DNA from: Coprococcus aceti
GTDB lineage: Bacteria; Bacillota; Clostridia; Lachnospirales; Lachnospiraceae
Direction of reading: 5' to 3'
Assembly: GCF_025567285.1 (NCBI RefSeq)
Contig: NZ_JAOQJT010000002.1
Location: forward strand, 434,001-498,000
Length of the DNA: 64,000 nucleotides
Every line of letters begins with the position of its first letter. The first letter of the stretch is position 1. The notes under the pieces were generated by a model that was not told the DNA's origin, did no database searches, and saw only the letters and a program-made list of their open reading frames with translations. The translations under genes and the position numbers were made by a program. Positions 44,150-52,090 of the stretch are shown here, piece after piece.

Positions 44150-44784
44150 TACATCAACTCCTTAATTTTACCAAATTCCATGCATATCTTCTCATCCGCT
44201 AATATTTCAATATCTTCTTTATTATGGCTTGTCAGTATAGTAATGGTATCATTCTTTTTTTCTTCCAATATACGTTCACGAAATAAATCAATGCTATGCT
44301 GATCCAATGCGTTAGTTGGCTCATCCAAAAGCAAAATTTTTGGATGTTCCATCAGTGCTTGACAAAGAGCTAGTTTTTGACGCATTCCTAATGAATATTT
44401 ATTTACTTTTTTCTTTGATTTGGGATCAAGACCAAAGTATATCATTATTTCATATATTTCTTCATCTGATACAATTCCTTTTATATTGGAAAGCATTTTC
44501 AAATTTTCAAATCCTGAATACATACTCCAAAAAGAAATATTTTCAATAACAGCTCCTAAATCTGGTAAAACATCCATATCTTTATGTAATGCCTTGTGAT
44601 TATATTTTATGTATCCTTTGTCTGTATTTATAAAACCTGCAATGGCTCTGAGTAGCATTGTTTTACCTGAACCATTTTTACCATATATTCCATATATTTT
44701 ACCAGATTCAAATGTATAACTGATATCATCAAGCACTTTTTCACCTTTAATTGACTTTGAAATAGATTTTACATATAAATTCAT
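44149..44784 (-). CDS. ABC transporter ATP-binding protein
   Basis: About 211 residues. Walker A GKNGSGKTM (about 34-42), signature SLGMRQKLALCQAL, Walker B ILLLDEPTNALD, and the H-loop in TILTSHNKED. It resembles exporters of the bacitracin/lantibiotic-immunity type (CcmA/BcrA). I chose ATG 44784 for spacing from GAGGTGA; 44793 is possible. It follows its permeases. Confidence 0.85.
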   Translation of the reverse strand: MNLYVKSISKSIKGEKVLDDISYTFESGKIYGIYGKNGSGKTMLLRAIAGFINTDKGYIKYNHKALHKDMDVLPDLGAVIENISFWSMYSGFENLKMLSNIKGIVSDEEIYEIMIYFGLDPKSKKKVNKYSLGMRQKLALCQALMEHPKILLLDEPTNALDQHSIDLFRERILEEKKNDTITILTSHNKEDIEILADEKICMEFGKIKELM

Positions 44785-44798
44785 GGATATCATTCACC

Positions 44799-45599
44799 TC
44801 ACAATATTTGTTTTTTTTCGCAAAGAAATTTACCTATCCACACCAAAACAGCGGATGATATAACTGAAATGAGACAGCTTGACTTAAAATTCAATAAATC
44901 TATATTGCTTGTAGTCCATTCGTAATTTTCTTCGACATAATATATAATAAGCTTGTTATGCCAATTAAATAAAGGAATATGTAGCAAGGAATAATGCCAA
45001 ATTTTCCATATAACATTTCCCATTGAAAAATAAAATCCACACACCATTACTGGAATAAAAAATACAATAAATGCAACGATGTATCCTATAATTGAATCTT
45101 TCCAAAATGAAAACAAATAACTAATCATTTGCAAATGAAAAATCTCTATCAATAGCATAAAAATAACTTTGAAATCTTCTAAGCCATTAGAGGTATGCTC
45201 TACAAAAAGAAAAAACAAATAATCGGAAACAACTACAATACAGTCACGTAATATCATTTTTATTAATATATCCTTATAAATTATGTGTTTTTTCCCATAA
45301 CGAGGAAGTAGAATTACCATGTTATCATTTGCATCATTAAATAAGTCCATTGTAAGATAACAAATCTCAAGGATAAACAAAATCGCAAAAAATGATAAAG
45401 ATATAAGGTCAAACGAATGATCTATTAGTATTCCCCCAAAATATATTTGTGAACGTACTCCTTCTGTTATTGTAACCAGACTATTATGAAACCCCAAGTA
45501 CACATTAGCATAAAAATATCTAATTACAAATGTTATAAGTGATACTAGTAAGCATTTTCCAACATTAACATTCAAAATTTTTTTCTTATATAACTTCAT
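44799..45599 (-). CDS. ABC transporter permease 2
   Basis: 266 residues with six likely membrane helices and no periplasmic domain, as in ABC-2 type exporters. The gene overlaps the end of the other permease by 14 bases. Substrate unknown; peptide export or immunity is inferred from the neighbours. Confidence 0.72.
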   Translation of the reverse strand: MKLYKKKILNVNVGKCLLVSLITFVIRYFYANVYLGFHNSLVTITEGVRSQIYFGGILIDHSFDLISLSFFAILFILEICYLTMDLFNDANDNMVILLPRYGKKHIIYKDILIKMILRDCIVVVSDYLFFLFVEHTSNGLEDFKVIFMLLIEIFHLQMISYLFSFWKDSIIGYIVAFIVFFIPVMVCGFYFSMGNVIWKIWHYSLLHIPLFNWHNKLIIYYVEENYEWTTSNIDLLNFKSSCLISVISSAVLVWIGKFLCEKKQIL

Positions 45600-46416
45600 A
45601 ATTTTTTATTTTTCTCTGTATAATGCCAATACTTAATCCAAAAATAAGCAATATCAGAACAATTTCTCCTATTATATTTCCATGAACATTAGGCATAATA
45701 TAACCTTGTATAGAGAATTCATTTAGCCCAAAGACAGAAACAATCAAATTAAAAACAATATAGAATATAAACAAAGCACCAGGTATCTTTGCGAAATATA
45801 GAACTTTCATTTTGTTATAATATGAAAGAGCATAAGCTAAGATAGCTAATCCCGAGCCAAAAATTCCGTAATTAAAAATGTATATTAGATTATATAAAGT
45901 TGGATGTTGCAATCTCACCATATCAAGAAAATTGTCAGCGTTATATGATACCAAACCTATAGCGTAATCAGGTTCTCCCCAAGCACTGTCATATCCATGT
46001 ATTGGATATGTCAAGTGGCATAATAATAAATTTATGAGCATTGGTATTGTTATTGTCAAAAAGGTTACAATCAGAATGCCAAATAATTTTCCTGCTAAAT
46101 ATTTCTTTTTCCCGATTCTTTGAATAAGTAGGATTGAACTATTGCTTTTTTCTTCTCTTATTAAGGAAAGTGATGCAATAATTGTTGCATAAACAGGCAA
46201 TAACAGATACATTATATATGGAATATATGCCGCTTCAGTGCCCTGTAATACGAAATTTTCATTTGCTGAACGAATAAATTGATAACTTTTTCCTATATCA
46301 TTTTTTACACATAAAATATACGAAGCAATATTTAAAATCATTAGAGCAATAAAAACAACTTTATATTCTGCACGATCAATACAATGTTTGATTTCTATAA
46401 GAACCATTTTTTTCAT
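45586..46416 (-). CDS. ABC transporter permease 1
   Basis: About 276 residues, with an N-terminal helix then an extracellular stretch (about 35-55) and five further helices; ABC-2 permease fold. It has the SLIREEKSNSSILLIQRIGKKKYLAGKLFG cytoplasmic loop typical of ABC-2 exporters. Start ATG 46416; TTG 46428 is an alternative. A hairpin at 46431-46460 separates it from the exported-protein gene. Confidence 0.72.
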   Translation of the reverse strand: MKKMVLIEIKHCIDRAEYKVVFIALMILNIASYILCVKNDIGKSYQFIRSANENFVLQGTEAAYIPYIMYLLLPVYATIIASLSLIREEKSNSSILLIQRIGKKKYLAGKLFGILIVTFLTITIPMLINLLLCHLTYPIHGYDSAWGEPDYAIGLVSYNADNFLDMVRLQHPTLYNLIYIFNYGIFGSGLAILAYALSYYNKMKVLYFAKIPGALFIFYIVFNLIVSVFGLNEFSIQGYIMPNVHGNIIGEIVLILLIFGLSIGIIQRKIKNYEVI

Positions 46417-46430
46417 AATCTTTACCAAAA

Positions 46431-46460
46431 GGGCATAAACCCACGAAGAGGTTTATGCCC
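46431..46460 (-). terminator. Intra-operon hairpin between the exported protein and ABC permeases
   Basis: A perfect 11-bp stem GGGCATAAACC/GGTTTATGCCC with an 8-base loop, then TTTTGG on minus. A partial terminator here would make more of the agrD-like and exported-protein mRNA than of the transporter mRNA. Confidence 0.75.
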
Positions 46461-46470
46461 ATCCCTTCTG

Positions 46471-46890
46471 TTATCTAAAATCTACATTTCCACTTACAAA
46501 TGCAGTTGATAATTGAGATTGATAATTTTCCATTCCCATACCGACCTGTGTGTTAGTAGAATTATAACCGCTCTTGGTAAAGATTAAATTACAAGATCCT
46601 GTTCCAACACCCTGCTTATACTTATTAGATATTTTACTCTTGCTGTTATTGACAGCCCAGAAATTTGCGTAAGAGGTATTGGTAATTGCTGTTACCTCAT
46701 TTGTGATGTAATCATCGGATGTTGTTTTTGCATGCATAGAGGTAAAGTTATTAGTCTTATTCAGTTTAAGTGCATAAGCGGTGTAAGATGCCGCCTGAGA
46801 ATATGCTGCTGAAGAAAGAAATACACATCCTGCACAAAACAAACCAATACCTACTTTTGCAATCTTCTGTTTTAAACTTTTTAACATCAT
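46471..46890 (-). CDS. Small secreted protein (DUF2712-like), P1 cargo
   Basis: 139 residues from ATG 46890, eight bases after GGGAGG; a TTG two codons upstream is less well placed. Signal peptide at about 1-34 (VGIGLFCAGCVFLSSAAYSQA). The mature part is Ser/Thr/Asn/Tyr-rich and beta-like, ending GMENYQSQLSTAFVSGNVDF. This resembles DUF2712 proteins, which sit beside ABC transporters in Bacilli; I am not sure of the family. It lies between the AgrD-like gene and the ABC genes. Confidence 0.65.
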   Translation of the reverse strand: MMLKSLKQKIAKVGIGLFCAGCVFLSSAAYSQAASYTAYALKLNKTNNFTSMHAKTTSDDYITNEVTAITNTSYANFWAVNNSKSKISNKYKQGVGTGSCNLIFTKSGYNSTNTQVGMGMENYQSQLSTAFVSGNVDFR

Positions 46891-46908
46891 AGTCAATTCC
46901 TCCCAATC

Positions 46909-47055
46909 TTATTTTTTTAACTGCGTTGGTACTTTTGGTTCATACAACAAACCACGGCACAATGAATTTGCATTACTTCGAGCAATAGCAGTCACTGCCT
47001 GAAGTACGAGACGGGCACTTTTCTGGGGTGCCTTGTTTACTTGCTTATTGTCCAT
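46909..47055 (-). CDS. agrD: AgrD-like cyclic autoinducer peptide precursor
   Basis: 48 residues. An amphipathic N-terminal leader (SARLVLQAVTAIARSNANS) precedes Cys33, then RGLL, then the acidic-proline recognition tail YEPKVPTQLKK. This is the AgrD layout: leader, thiolactone core, C-terminal AgrB recognition. By analogy with Listeria (Cys plus four residues followed by YEPKSP) the ring would be Cys33-Leu37. Start ATG 47055 follows AAGGAGG and a 12-G run. It is first in the P1 operon, upstream of the secreted protein. It is not next to agrB. Confidence 0.85.
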   Translation of the reverse strand: MDNKQVNKAPQKSARLVLQAVTAIARSNANSLCRGLLYEPKVPTQLKK

Positions 47056-47061
47056 CGTTTT

Positions 47062-47073
47062 CCCCCCCCCCCC
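47062..47073. repeat. 12-base G tract between ribosome site and agrD-like start
   Basis: Twelve C on plus (G on minus), directly continuous with AAGGAGG and followed by AAAACG then ATG. A length change would alter ribosome-site spacing. Confidence 0.9.
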
Positions 47074-47080
47074 TCCTTAA

Positions 47081-47101
47081 TTGTCTGACAATTACAGACA
47101 A
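47081..47101 (-). promoter_or_regulatory. Leader hairpin before the agrD-like ribosome site
   Basis: TTGTCTG/CAGACAA with a 7-base loop, in the 5' leader immediately upstream of the AAGGAGG. Confidence 0.5.
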
Positions 47102-47129
47102 CTTTATTTGTTTACCATGGTATGTGCTT

Positions 47130-47157
47130 AATATAACAGAGTATTTAATTTTTTCAA
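47130..47157 (-). promoter_or_regulatory. Promoter P1 (agrD-like, secreted protein, ABC genes)
   Basis: On minus TTGAAA (47152-47157), 16 bases, TATATT (47130-47135). The predicted start is near 47123. Confidence 0.8.
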
Positions 47158-47168
47158 TCCCTCTATGC

Positions 47169-47198
47169 ACGAATGGTAGCCCAACATGCACGAACTGT
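47169..47198 (-). promoter_or_regulatory. LytTR-type AgrA binding site at P1
   Basis: Minus strand ACAGTTCGT (47190-47198), 12-base gap, ACCATTCGT (47169-47177): direct repeats like those bound by AgrA. The site ends 11 bases before the P1 -35. Confidence 0.85.
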
Positions 47199-47215
47199 TC
47201 TACATATAGGTATAA

Positions 47216-49121
47216 ATCGAGTAGGAGGCGGTGACTAACCGCCGTCCTCTCACAGCACCGTACGTACCGTTCGGTATACGGCGCTTTCAATAGTTAACGT
47301 GCACAGACTGATAGGCTGTGGCTAAATCATAAAAGCCACTGTTTATCAGTCTTTCTTTATTCAGCGCCCAAATCACAGCTTTGTTATTGCTGATATACCA
47401 ATACTTTCTGCGACTGTTTGCTATTGTTGACGCATAGTGTTCTGGGATTCCAAGTTTGACTAGATTTTTATATTTCGTTCTAGGTTTCTTCCACTGTTTC
47501 CATATACACATGCGTATTCTGTGATAGAGCCATCCGTTGATGTCATCTATGTTGCTCTTCATACTTGCAATTCCGTAGTAGTTAAGCCATCCCCTTGCAT
47601 ACACCTTGATTTTCTCAAGGCTTGGCTTGATTGACTGACATCGCTTACGGGAAGATAACTCCTTCAATCTGGACTTAAACTTCTTCCATGACTTCGAATG
47701 AACTCGGACATAAGTGCCTTTCCCGTTCCTTCCCAATGCAAAGCCAAGGAATTTAAAATTTCGGATTGCAAACACGCTGACAGTACGGCTCTTTTCTCGG
47801 TTGACTGTAAGTTTCAGCCTCTTCTCAAGATATTTTGTACTGCTTTCCAAGAGTCTCTCTGATGCTCGCTTGCTCTTTGCAAGAAGCACGATGTCATCTG
47901 CATATCTTATGCATGGAACACCTCTTTTCAGGAACTCCTGGTCGAACTCATTGAGGTAGACATTTGCCAGCAATGGTGATAGATTTCCACCTTGTGGTGA
48001 GCCTTCCTCTGTGTCAATGACCACTCCGTTTTCCATTACACCGCTTTTCAGATAGCGCTTTATCAACTGTACTACACGTTCATCTTTTACATTCTTCCGG
48101 AGAAGATTGATGAGAATTTCGTGATTAAGAGTATCGAAGTACTTTGACAAGTCAAGGACTACAGCAAATGTATAGCCTTGTTCTGCATACTCCTTAACCT
48201 TAAGTATTGCATCTTTTGCACTTCTGTTCGGACGATAGCCATAGCTACCATCTGCAAACAGCGGTTCATAGATTGGCACTAACTGTTGGGTTATTGCCTG
48301 TTGAAGTGTACGGTCTATCACTGTTGGTATGCCAAGCTTTCGCACACCACCATCTGGTTTGGGAATCTCAACTCGTCTTACTGGAGACGGAGTATACTTT
48401 CCACGATAAATGCGGTCAGTTATCTCTTGTTGATGTTCCTTTAGATATGGAAGAGCCTCTTCAATGGTCATGCCATCAATTCCCGGCGCTCCCTTGTTTG
48501 CCTTAACTCTCTTATACGCTCTGTTAAAGTTGTCTTTATACAGTATCGTTTCCAAAAGTCTCGGCTGTGCACTGTCTCTTTCTTTCCATATCCGATTGAA
48601 TGACCTGGACGCTTTCACATACCCTTCATGTTCCGCATTATCTCTTTGCGAACAGCCATTGTTTTCAATGTTTTCTGCCATAGACGGTCATTACTCCTTT
48701 CTCGGTCATACTCAAGACTCCTACTGATTCGGTCCTTCACCTCTCGGCTACTATGACCTCTGCTGACTTCTATGCGTTCAGCATTGCTTTATGCAATGGT
48801 TACCTCTTTCAAGGCATACCGCACAGACCTCCCTAGGTACCACACGTTTCTTCCTCTCCATCCATCTGCCTCATTTATCATGCATTATTCCGTGTAGTTA
48901 TTGGGCTTTAACATGGGTTGCTGTCTTACCCACATGCATGACCTCATATGAGATTTCTGTTCGTCAGACCAGAGATTTGCCCGTGAGTTGGTATATTCCT
49001 CACATCCAGCTTCCTTCAGATTCCATCTCACGATGGACACCCTTGCCTTCGGCTATATCCTTCCCACTACCGGGCGGATTCGGGACTTTAACCCGTTAGA
49101 AACGTGCGCCGCTAGGCGCAC
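47216..49121 (-). mobile_element. Group II intron (bacterial class C type)
   Basis: About 1.9 kb. The 5' end GTGCGCC (49115-49121) matches the group II start. The 3' region has a domain V-like hairpin (GCGCCGTATACCGAACGG, then TACGTACGGTGCT, about 47251-47286) and a domain VI stem GGCGGTTAGTCACCGCC, ending near CTACTCGAT at 47216. The region 48682-49121 is the ribozyme's domain I-III part with no gene. It inserted just after the terminator at 49128-49164, the target habit of class C introns. Exact ends are inferred. Confidence 0.82.
47287..48681 (-). CDS. ltrA: Group II intron reverse transcriptase/maturase
   Basis: 464 residues. RT domain with KGAPGIDGMT, DLSKYFDTLNHEIL, SPQGGNLSPLLANVYL and catalytic YADD (CIRYADDIVLLAK). 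Then the maturase (X) domain, including KFLGFALGR and ARGWLNYYGI. There is no HNH endonuclease domain, as expected for class C. ATG 48681 has AAAGGAG upstream. The frame is intact. Confidence 0.95.
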   Translation of the reverse strand: MAENIENNGCSQRDNAEHEGYVKASRSFNRIWKERDSAQPRLLETILYKDNFNRAYKRVKANKGAPGIDGMTIEEALPYLKEHQQEITDRIYRGKYTPSPVRRVEIPKPDGGVRKLGIPTVIDRTLQQAITQQLVPIYEPLFADGSYGYRPNRSAKDAILKVKEYAEQGYTFAVVLDLSKYFDTLNHEILINLLRKNVKDERVVQLIKRYLKSGVMENGVVIDTEEGSPQGGNLSPLLANVYLNEFDQEFLKRGVPCIRYADDIVLLAKSKRASERLLESSTKYLEKRLKLTVNREKSRTVSVFAIRNFKFLGFALGRNGKGTYVRVHSKSWKKFKSRLKELSSRKRCQSIKPSLEKIKVYARGWLNYYGIASMKSNIDDINGWLYHRIRMCIWKQWKKPRTKYKNLVKLGIPEHYASTIANSRRKYWYISNNKAVIWALNKERLINSGFYDLATAYQSVHVNY

Positions 49122-49127
49122 AACCGA

Positions 49128-49164
49128 AAAGATGGCAGATAGGTTAAGCACCTACCTGCCATCT
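49128..49164 (-). terminator. Terminator of the P2 operon and intron target
   Basis: AGATGGCAG/CTGCCATCT plus TAGGT/ACCTA stem; minus side TTTTCGG. The intron starts seven bases beyond. Confidence 0.85.
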
Positions 49165-49191
49165 TTAATCTATATATTTCAGAAATAATGA

Positions 49192-49863
49192 TTAATTATT
49201 GTCAGTCTCATATATAGATTTATAACGCTCTCGATCAACTGGAATAATCTCATTATCATTAGCATCTTTATATGTAATAAACTCATCGTATTCTGTAACT
49301 GATTTTTCCTCTGAGACAGAATTAATAGAATACATATTCGAATCGTTACACATTACATTTGAATTTGGACCAGAAATTAGTAACGAACCATCCTCTTGTG
49401 CATATGCCAAAAAGATATAAATGGAATTTTCGGAAGGCAGTGAATCATTCTCAAACAGATAAATAGCATCTTGTTTTTCTGAAATTCCGCCTTGTTTAAC
49501 AATAGGAATAGGTTTATCTGTAATAAGTTCACCTTTTATATTTTCGAGAACCTGAATAGTATAATTAGTGTAAGGCGAACCGACCTCCTTAGGATTTCCT
49601 TTTTCATCTTCAGTCGTTATAACATTTCGATACTCGGTTCCATCGCAACTGACAACCTTTGCTACAAATACGTAATCACAGATACCAACAGCTTCGCGAA
49701 TGTTATCAGTATCATATACAAAAGATGCGTGCATCTGGTGGATTGGCAAGTTAGATACATTTGTATTCAGTTGACTTGCATTATTTTTGGATGCACATCC
49801 TGTAAAAAACATTCCTACGATAAGAACAATAGACAAAATACCATAGATACTTGATTTTTTCAT
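49192..49863 (-). CDS. Secreted lipoprotein, P2 cargo
   Basis: 223 residues. Lipobox MFFTGC with Cys23 as the lipidation site. The mature part (VFVAKVVSCDGTEYRNVIT, then TNYTIQVLENIKGE, then SIYIFLAYAQEDGSLL) is similar in layout to the exported protein at 43466-44149. Function unknown. GGGGAGGGAG precedes ATG 49863, and it follows the matrixin gene by 15 bases, so it is cotranscribed from P2. Confidence 0.72.
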   Translation of the reverse strand: MKKSSIYGILSIVLIVGMFFTGCASKNNASQLNTNVSNLPIHQMHASFVYDTDNIREAVGICDYVFVAKVVSCDGTEYRNVITTEDEKGNPKEVGSPYTNYTIQVLENIKGELITDKPIPIVKQGGISEKQDAIYLFENDSLPSENSIYIFLAYAQEDGSLLISGPNSNVMCNDSNMYSINSVSEEKSVTEYDEFITYKDANDNEIIPVDRERYKSIYETDNN

Positions 49864-49878
49864 AGCGTTCTCCCTCCC

Positions 49879-50400
49879 CTAATAATTATTATATGCGGCA
49901 TCATATGAATCTTTATCATTTTGAGATAATGCCTGCGTACTAGTATGTCCCGTAATTGCTGCATCCATAACATCTGTTGAAGTACTGTGATCCAACCCTA
50001 ATGCATGTCCCAATTCATGTGTCGCTACATTCTGTTTTTTACTATTACTATAACCGCTCATATAATAGGTATTGAGTTCAATTTTACCACTAGAATATGT
50101 CATGCCTGCCCATCCATTCGAAGCATTGACATCGCTTACGTATACATCTTCTACAACAAAAGCACTGTCTTTTCTGATTACTCCAGATTTATATGCATTC
50201 CATGTGGCAGCCCCAGTGTTAATATAACTCATGTAAGTGCTGTTTCCGTCATAGTCTAGATGTTTGCCAGAATCAACAAGATCCCATGTTTGTACATAAG
50301 CTTGTGCAAATGCCGTAATAGGAAATAGCATTGCTATAGCCATTAAAGTTATAATGCTATACAATAAATGATTTTTTAAAACAGATTTTTTAAAATGCAT
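49879..50400 (-). CDS. Secreted matrixin (M10) zinc metalloprotease
   Basis: 173 residues. Signal peptide with cleavage likely after AFA (residue 32). Zinc motif HELGHALGLDH at 128-138, with the Met-turn VMDA at 144-147: a complete metzincin active site. The catalytic domain is minimal, with no propeptide cysteine switch or added domains. It is first in the P2 operon, so expression should follow the agr signal. The substrate is unknown; host matrix, competitor proteins or peptide processing are possible. Confidence 0.9.
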   Translation of the reverse strand: MHFKKSVLKNHLLYSIITLMAIAMLFPITAFAQAYVQTWDLVDSGKHLDYDGNSTYMSYINTGAATWNAYKSGVIRKDSAFVVEDVYVSDVNASNGWAGMTYSSGKIELNTYYMSGYSNSKKQNVATHELGHALGLDHSTSTDVMDAAITGHTSTQALSQNDKDSYDAAYNNY

Positions 50401-50596
50401 ACTCCTTCACTCCTTTTCAATCATGTAACAACGGTTATCTTCAATTATTCTTAAAGGTTATCTTTATGAAAATTGAAACGCAACACATACTAGTACACAT
50501 TATATATCCTGTTAATATTCCTAAAGTACGACATCTTATCATCTCCACTCCATATTATAGATTCTCAGAATACTTAAGATGTAGTAGTATACCTTG

Positions 50597-50624
50597 AATA
50601 TAACAAAATCTTTATACTTTTCAA
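50597..50624 (-). promoter_or_regulatory. Promoter P2 (matrixin and lipoprotein)
   Basis: On minus TTGAAA (50619-50624), 16 bases, TATATT (50597-50602), same as P1. Confidence 0.8.
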
Positions 50625-50635
50625 TACCTCTATGC

Positions 50636-50665
50636 ATGAATGGTAGCTCACTATGCACAAACGGT
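50636..50665. promoter_or_regulatory. LytTR-type AgrA binding site between P2 and agrCAB
   Basis: Minus strand ACCGTTTGT (50657-50665), 12 bases, ACCATTCAT (50636-50644). It ends 11 bases before the P2 -35, and is also 11 bases from the -35 of the divergent agrC promoter, so it may drive both. Confidence 0.85.
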
Positions 50666-50676
50666 AGCATATTATG

Positions 50677-50705
50677 TTGTGTACCTACTTTATTGATGAT
50701 AAAAT
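50677..50705 (+). promoter_or_regulatory. Promoter of agrC-agrA-agrB
   Basis: TTGTGT (50677-50682), 17 bases, TAAAAT (50700-50705). Confidence 0.6.
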
Positions 50706-50737
50706 ATGACGGAGAATGATTAAAGGAAGTGGTAGCT

Positions 50738-52090
50738 ATGCTATATATTGACTCAATATGGGAATATATTGTTAATTTCTTAGAACTGGCATTGTTTATA
50801 ATATTTATCCATAAAAAATTGCGTATTCGAGCAAATTATAAACATCAAGCAGTTTTGATGTTTCTTTTCGTATCATTTCAGTTTGCTGTGTTATGCACGC
50901 TGAATAAAATGGGAATATCATCCTACATCACTTTGATGTCATCTTGTGTTTTGGACATTGGATATGCAGTATTGTTCTATCGTGATAGTATAATTCGCCG
51001 TATCTTTTGGGGCTTTTCGTATTCCATCATTTGCTTAGTTGCAGAACAGATTTCATTCTTTATTCCCGTTACTCTTTATAAAGGAGCGTCTCTGGAGCTA
51101 TTATTAGGTGGAACATTACGGAAGCCATATACCATGTTATATTTGGCAATGATAGCTGTTTTTGTCTTGTTATTTCATTCTATTGGAAACAAAGACATAT
51201 CTCTTTCACCGTTCCAAAAAGTTGCATATATTTTCATCGCAATTTCTGGACTTGCAATCGGGCACTACATATTAAGGCTGACTTTGGAATCTGTTGATAA
51301 ATTTGGTGATTCATCCTTTTCAGCTAGGCTATCATTGGTTGACTTGTTTTTTATTATTTTATTTTTAGTATTGATGCTATACATATACCAGCTAGGTTAT
51401 TCAAAAGAAGAAAACATACGATTACTGGAAGAACAAAAGATTTATGAGCTGGAAAGGACTGAGTTCAATAGCTTATCTGAGACAACTGAACGATTACGAA
51501 AAATGAAACATGATATGCAGATTTATGTGGATGCAATCAACGTATTAGCAAAAGACAAGAAATGGGATGAACTTATAGCATATACAGAGCAATACCATAA
51601 CACTCTTGCAACTACGCAAAGTGCCATAGCAACGGGAAATATTGCTATTGACTGCATACTTACCGCAAAACTTGATTATGCTGAAAAACACGGAATTAAG
51701 ACAGAATATTCTATTATGGCTCCTGAAAATTTTCCGCTTGATTCTGTTGAGCTTTCATCCATACTTGGAAATATATGGAATAATTCCATTGAAGCAGGAG
51801 AAAGACTTATAATCTCTGATCCAACCGAGCATCCATACATTTATTTTTATATTAAACCTTACCAGAATATGATACTGATTCACATTGAAAATAATTATGA
51901 TGGTGTGATAAAAGGTAGCATTGATGGAGACATTTTGAGTGTTAAACAAGGAAAAGAACATGGACTTGGGATAAGACGAGTAAAAGAGCTTGTAGAAAAG
52001 GCAGATGGCGTATTGCAGATTACATCTGATAACAAAATTTTTTCCGTACATATTATGATACCGGATAAGGAGAATAACAAACTACTATGA
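50738..52090 (+). CDS. agrC: AgrC-like peptide-sensing histidine kinase
   Basis: About 450 residues from ATG 50738 (AAAGGA upstream; GTG at 50729 is the alternative). Six or seven membrane helices occupy 1-220, then a coiled-coil linker, the HPK10 phospho-acceptor His258 in LRKMKHDMQ, and a GHKL ATPase with GNIWNNSIEA (344-353) and HGLGIRRVKEL. It should sense the cyclic peptide and phosphorylate AgrA. The stop overlaps the agrA start by four bases. Confidence 0.92.
   Translation: MLYIDSIWEYIVNFLELALFIIFIHKKLRIRANYKHQAVLMFLFVSFQFAVLCTLNKMGISSYITLMSSCVLDIGYAVLFYRDSIIRRIFWGFSYSIICLVAEQISFFIPVTLYKGASLELLLGGTLRKPYTMLYLAMIAVFVLLFHSIGNKDISLSPFQKVAYIFIAISGLAIGHYILRLTLESVDKFGDSSFSARLSLVDLFFIILFLVLMLYIYQLGYSKEENIRLLEEQKIYELERTEFNSLSETTERLRKMKHDMQIYVDAINVLAKDKKWDELIAYTEQYHNTLATTQSAIATGNIAIDCILTAKLDYAEKHGIKTEYSIMAPENFPLDSVELSSILGNIWNNSIEAGERLIISDPTEHPYIYFYIKPYQNMILIHIENNYDGVIKGSIDGDILSVKQGKEHGLGIRRVKELVEKADGVLQITSDNKIFSVHIMIPDKENNKLL

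Noticed and set aside
46471..46890. Lactococcin 972-type bacteriocin
   Set aside because: Genomic setting is similar (secreted protein with ABC genes), but the sequence lacks the lactococcin 972 features; DUF2712-like is a better but uncertain fit.
48791..49188. Small frames on plus in the intron's 5' part
   Set aside because: This is ribozyme sequence antisense to the intron; no ribosome sites or domains.
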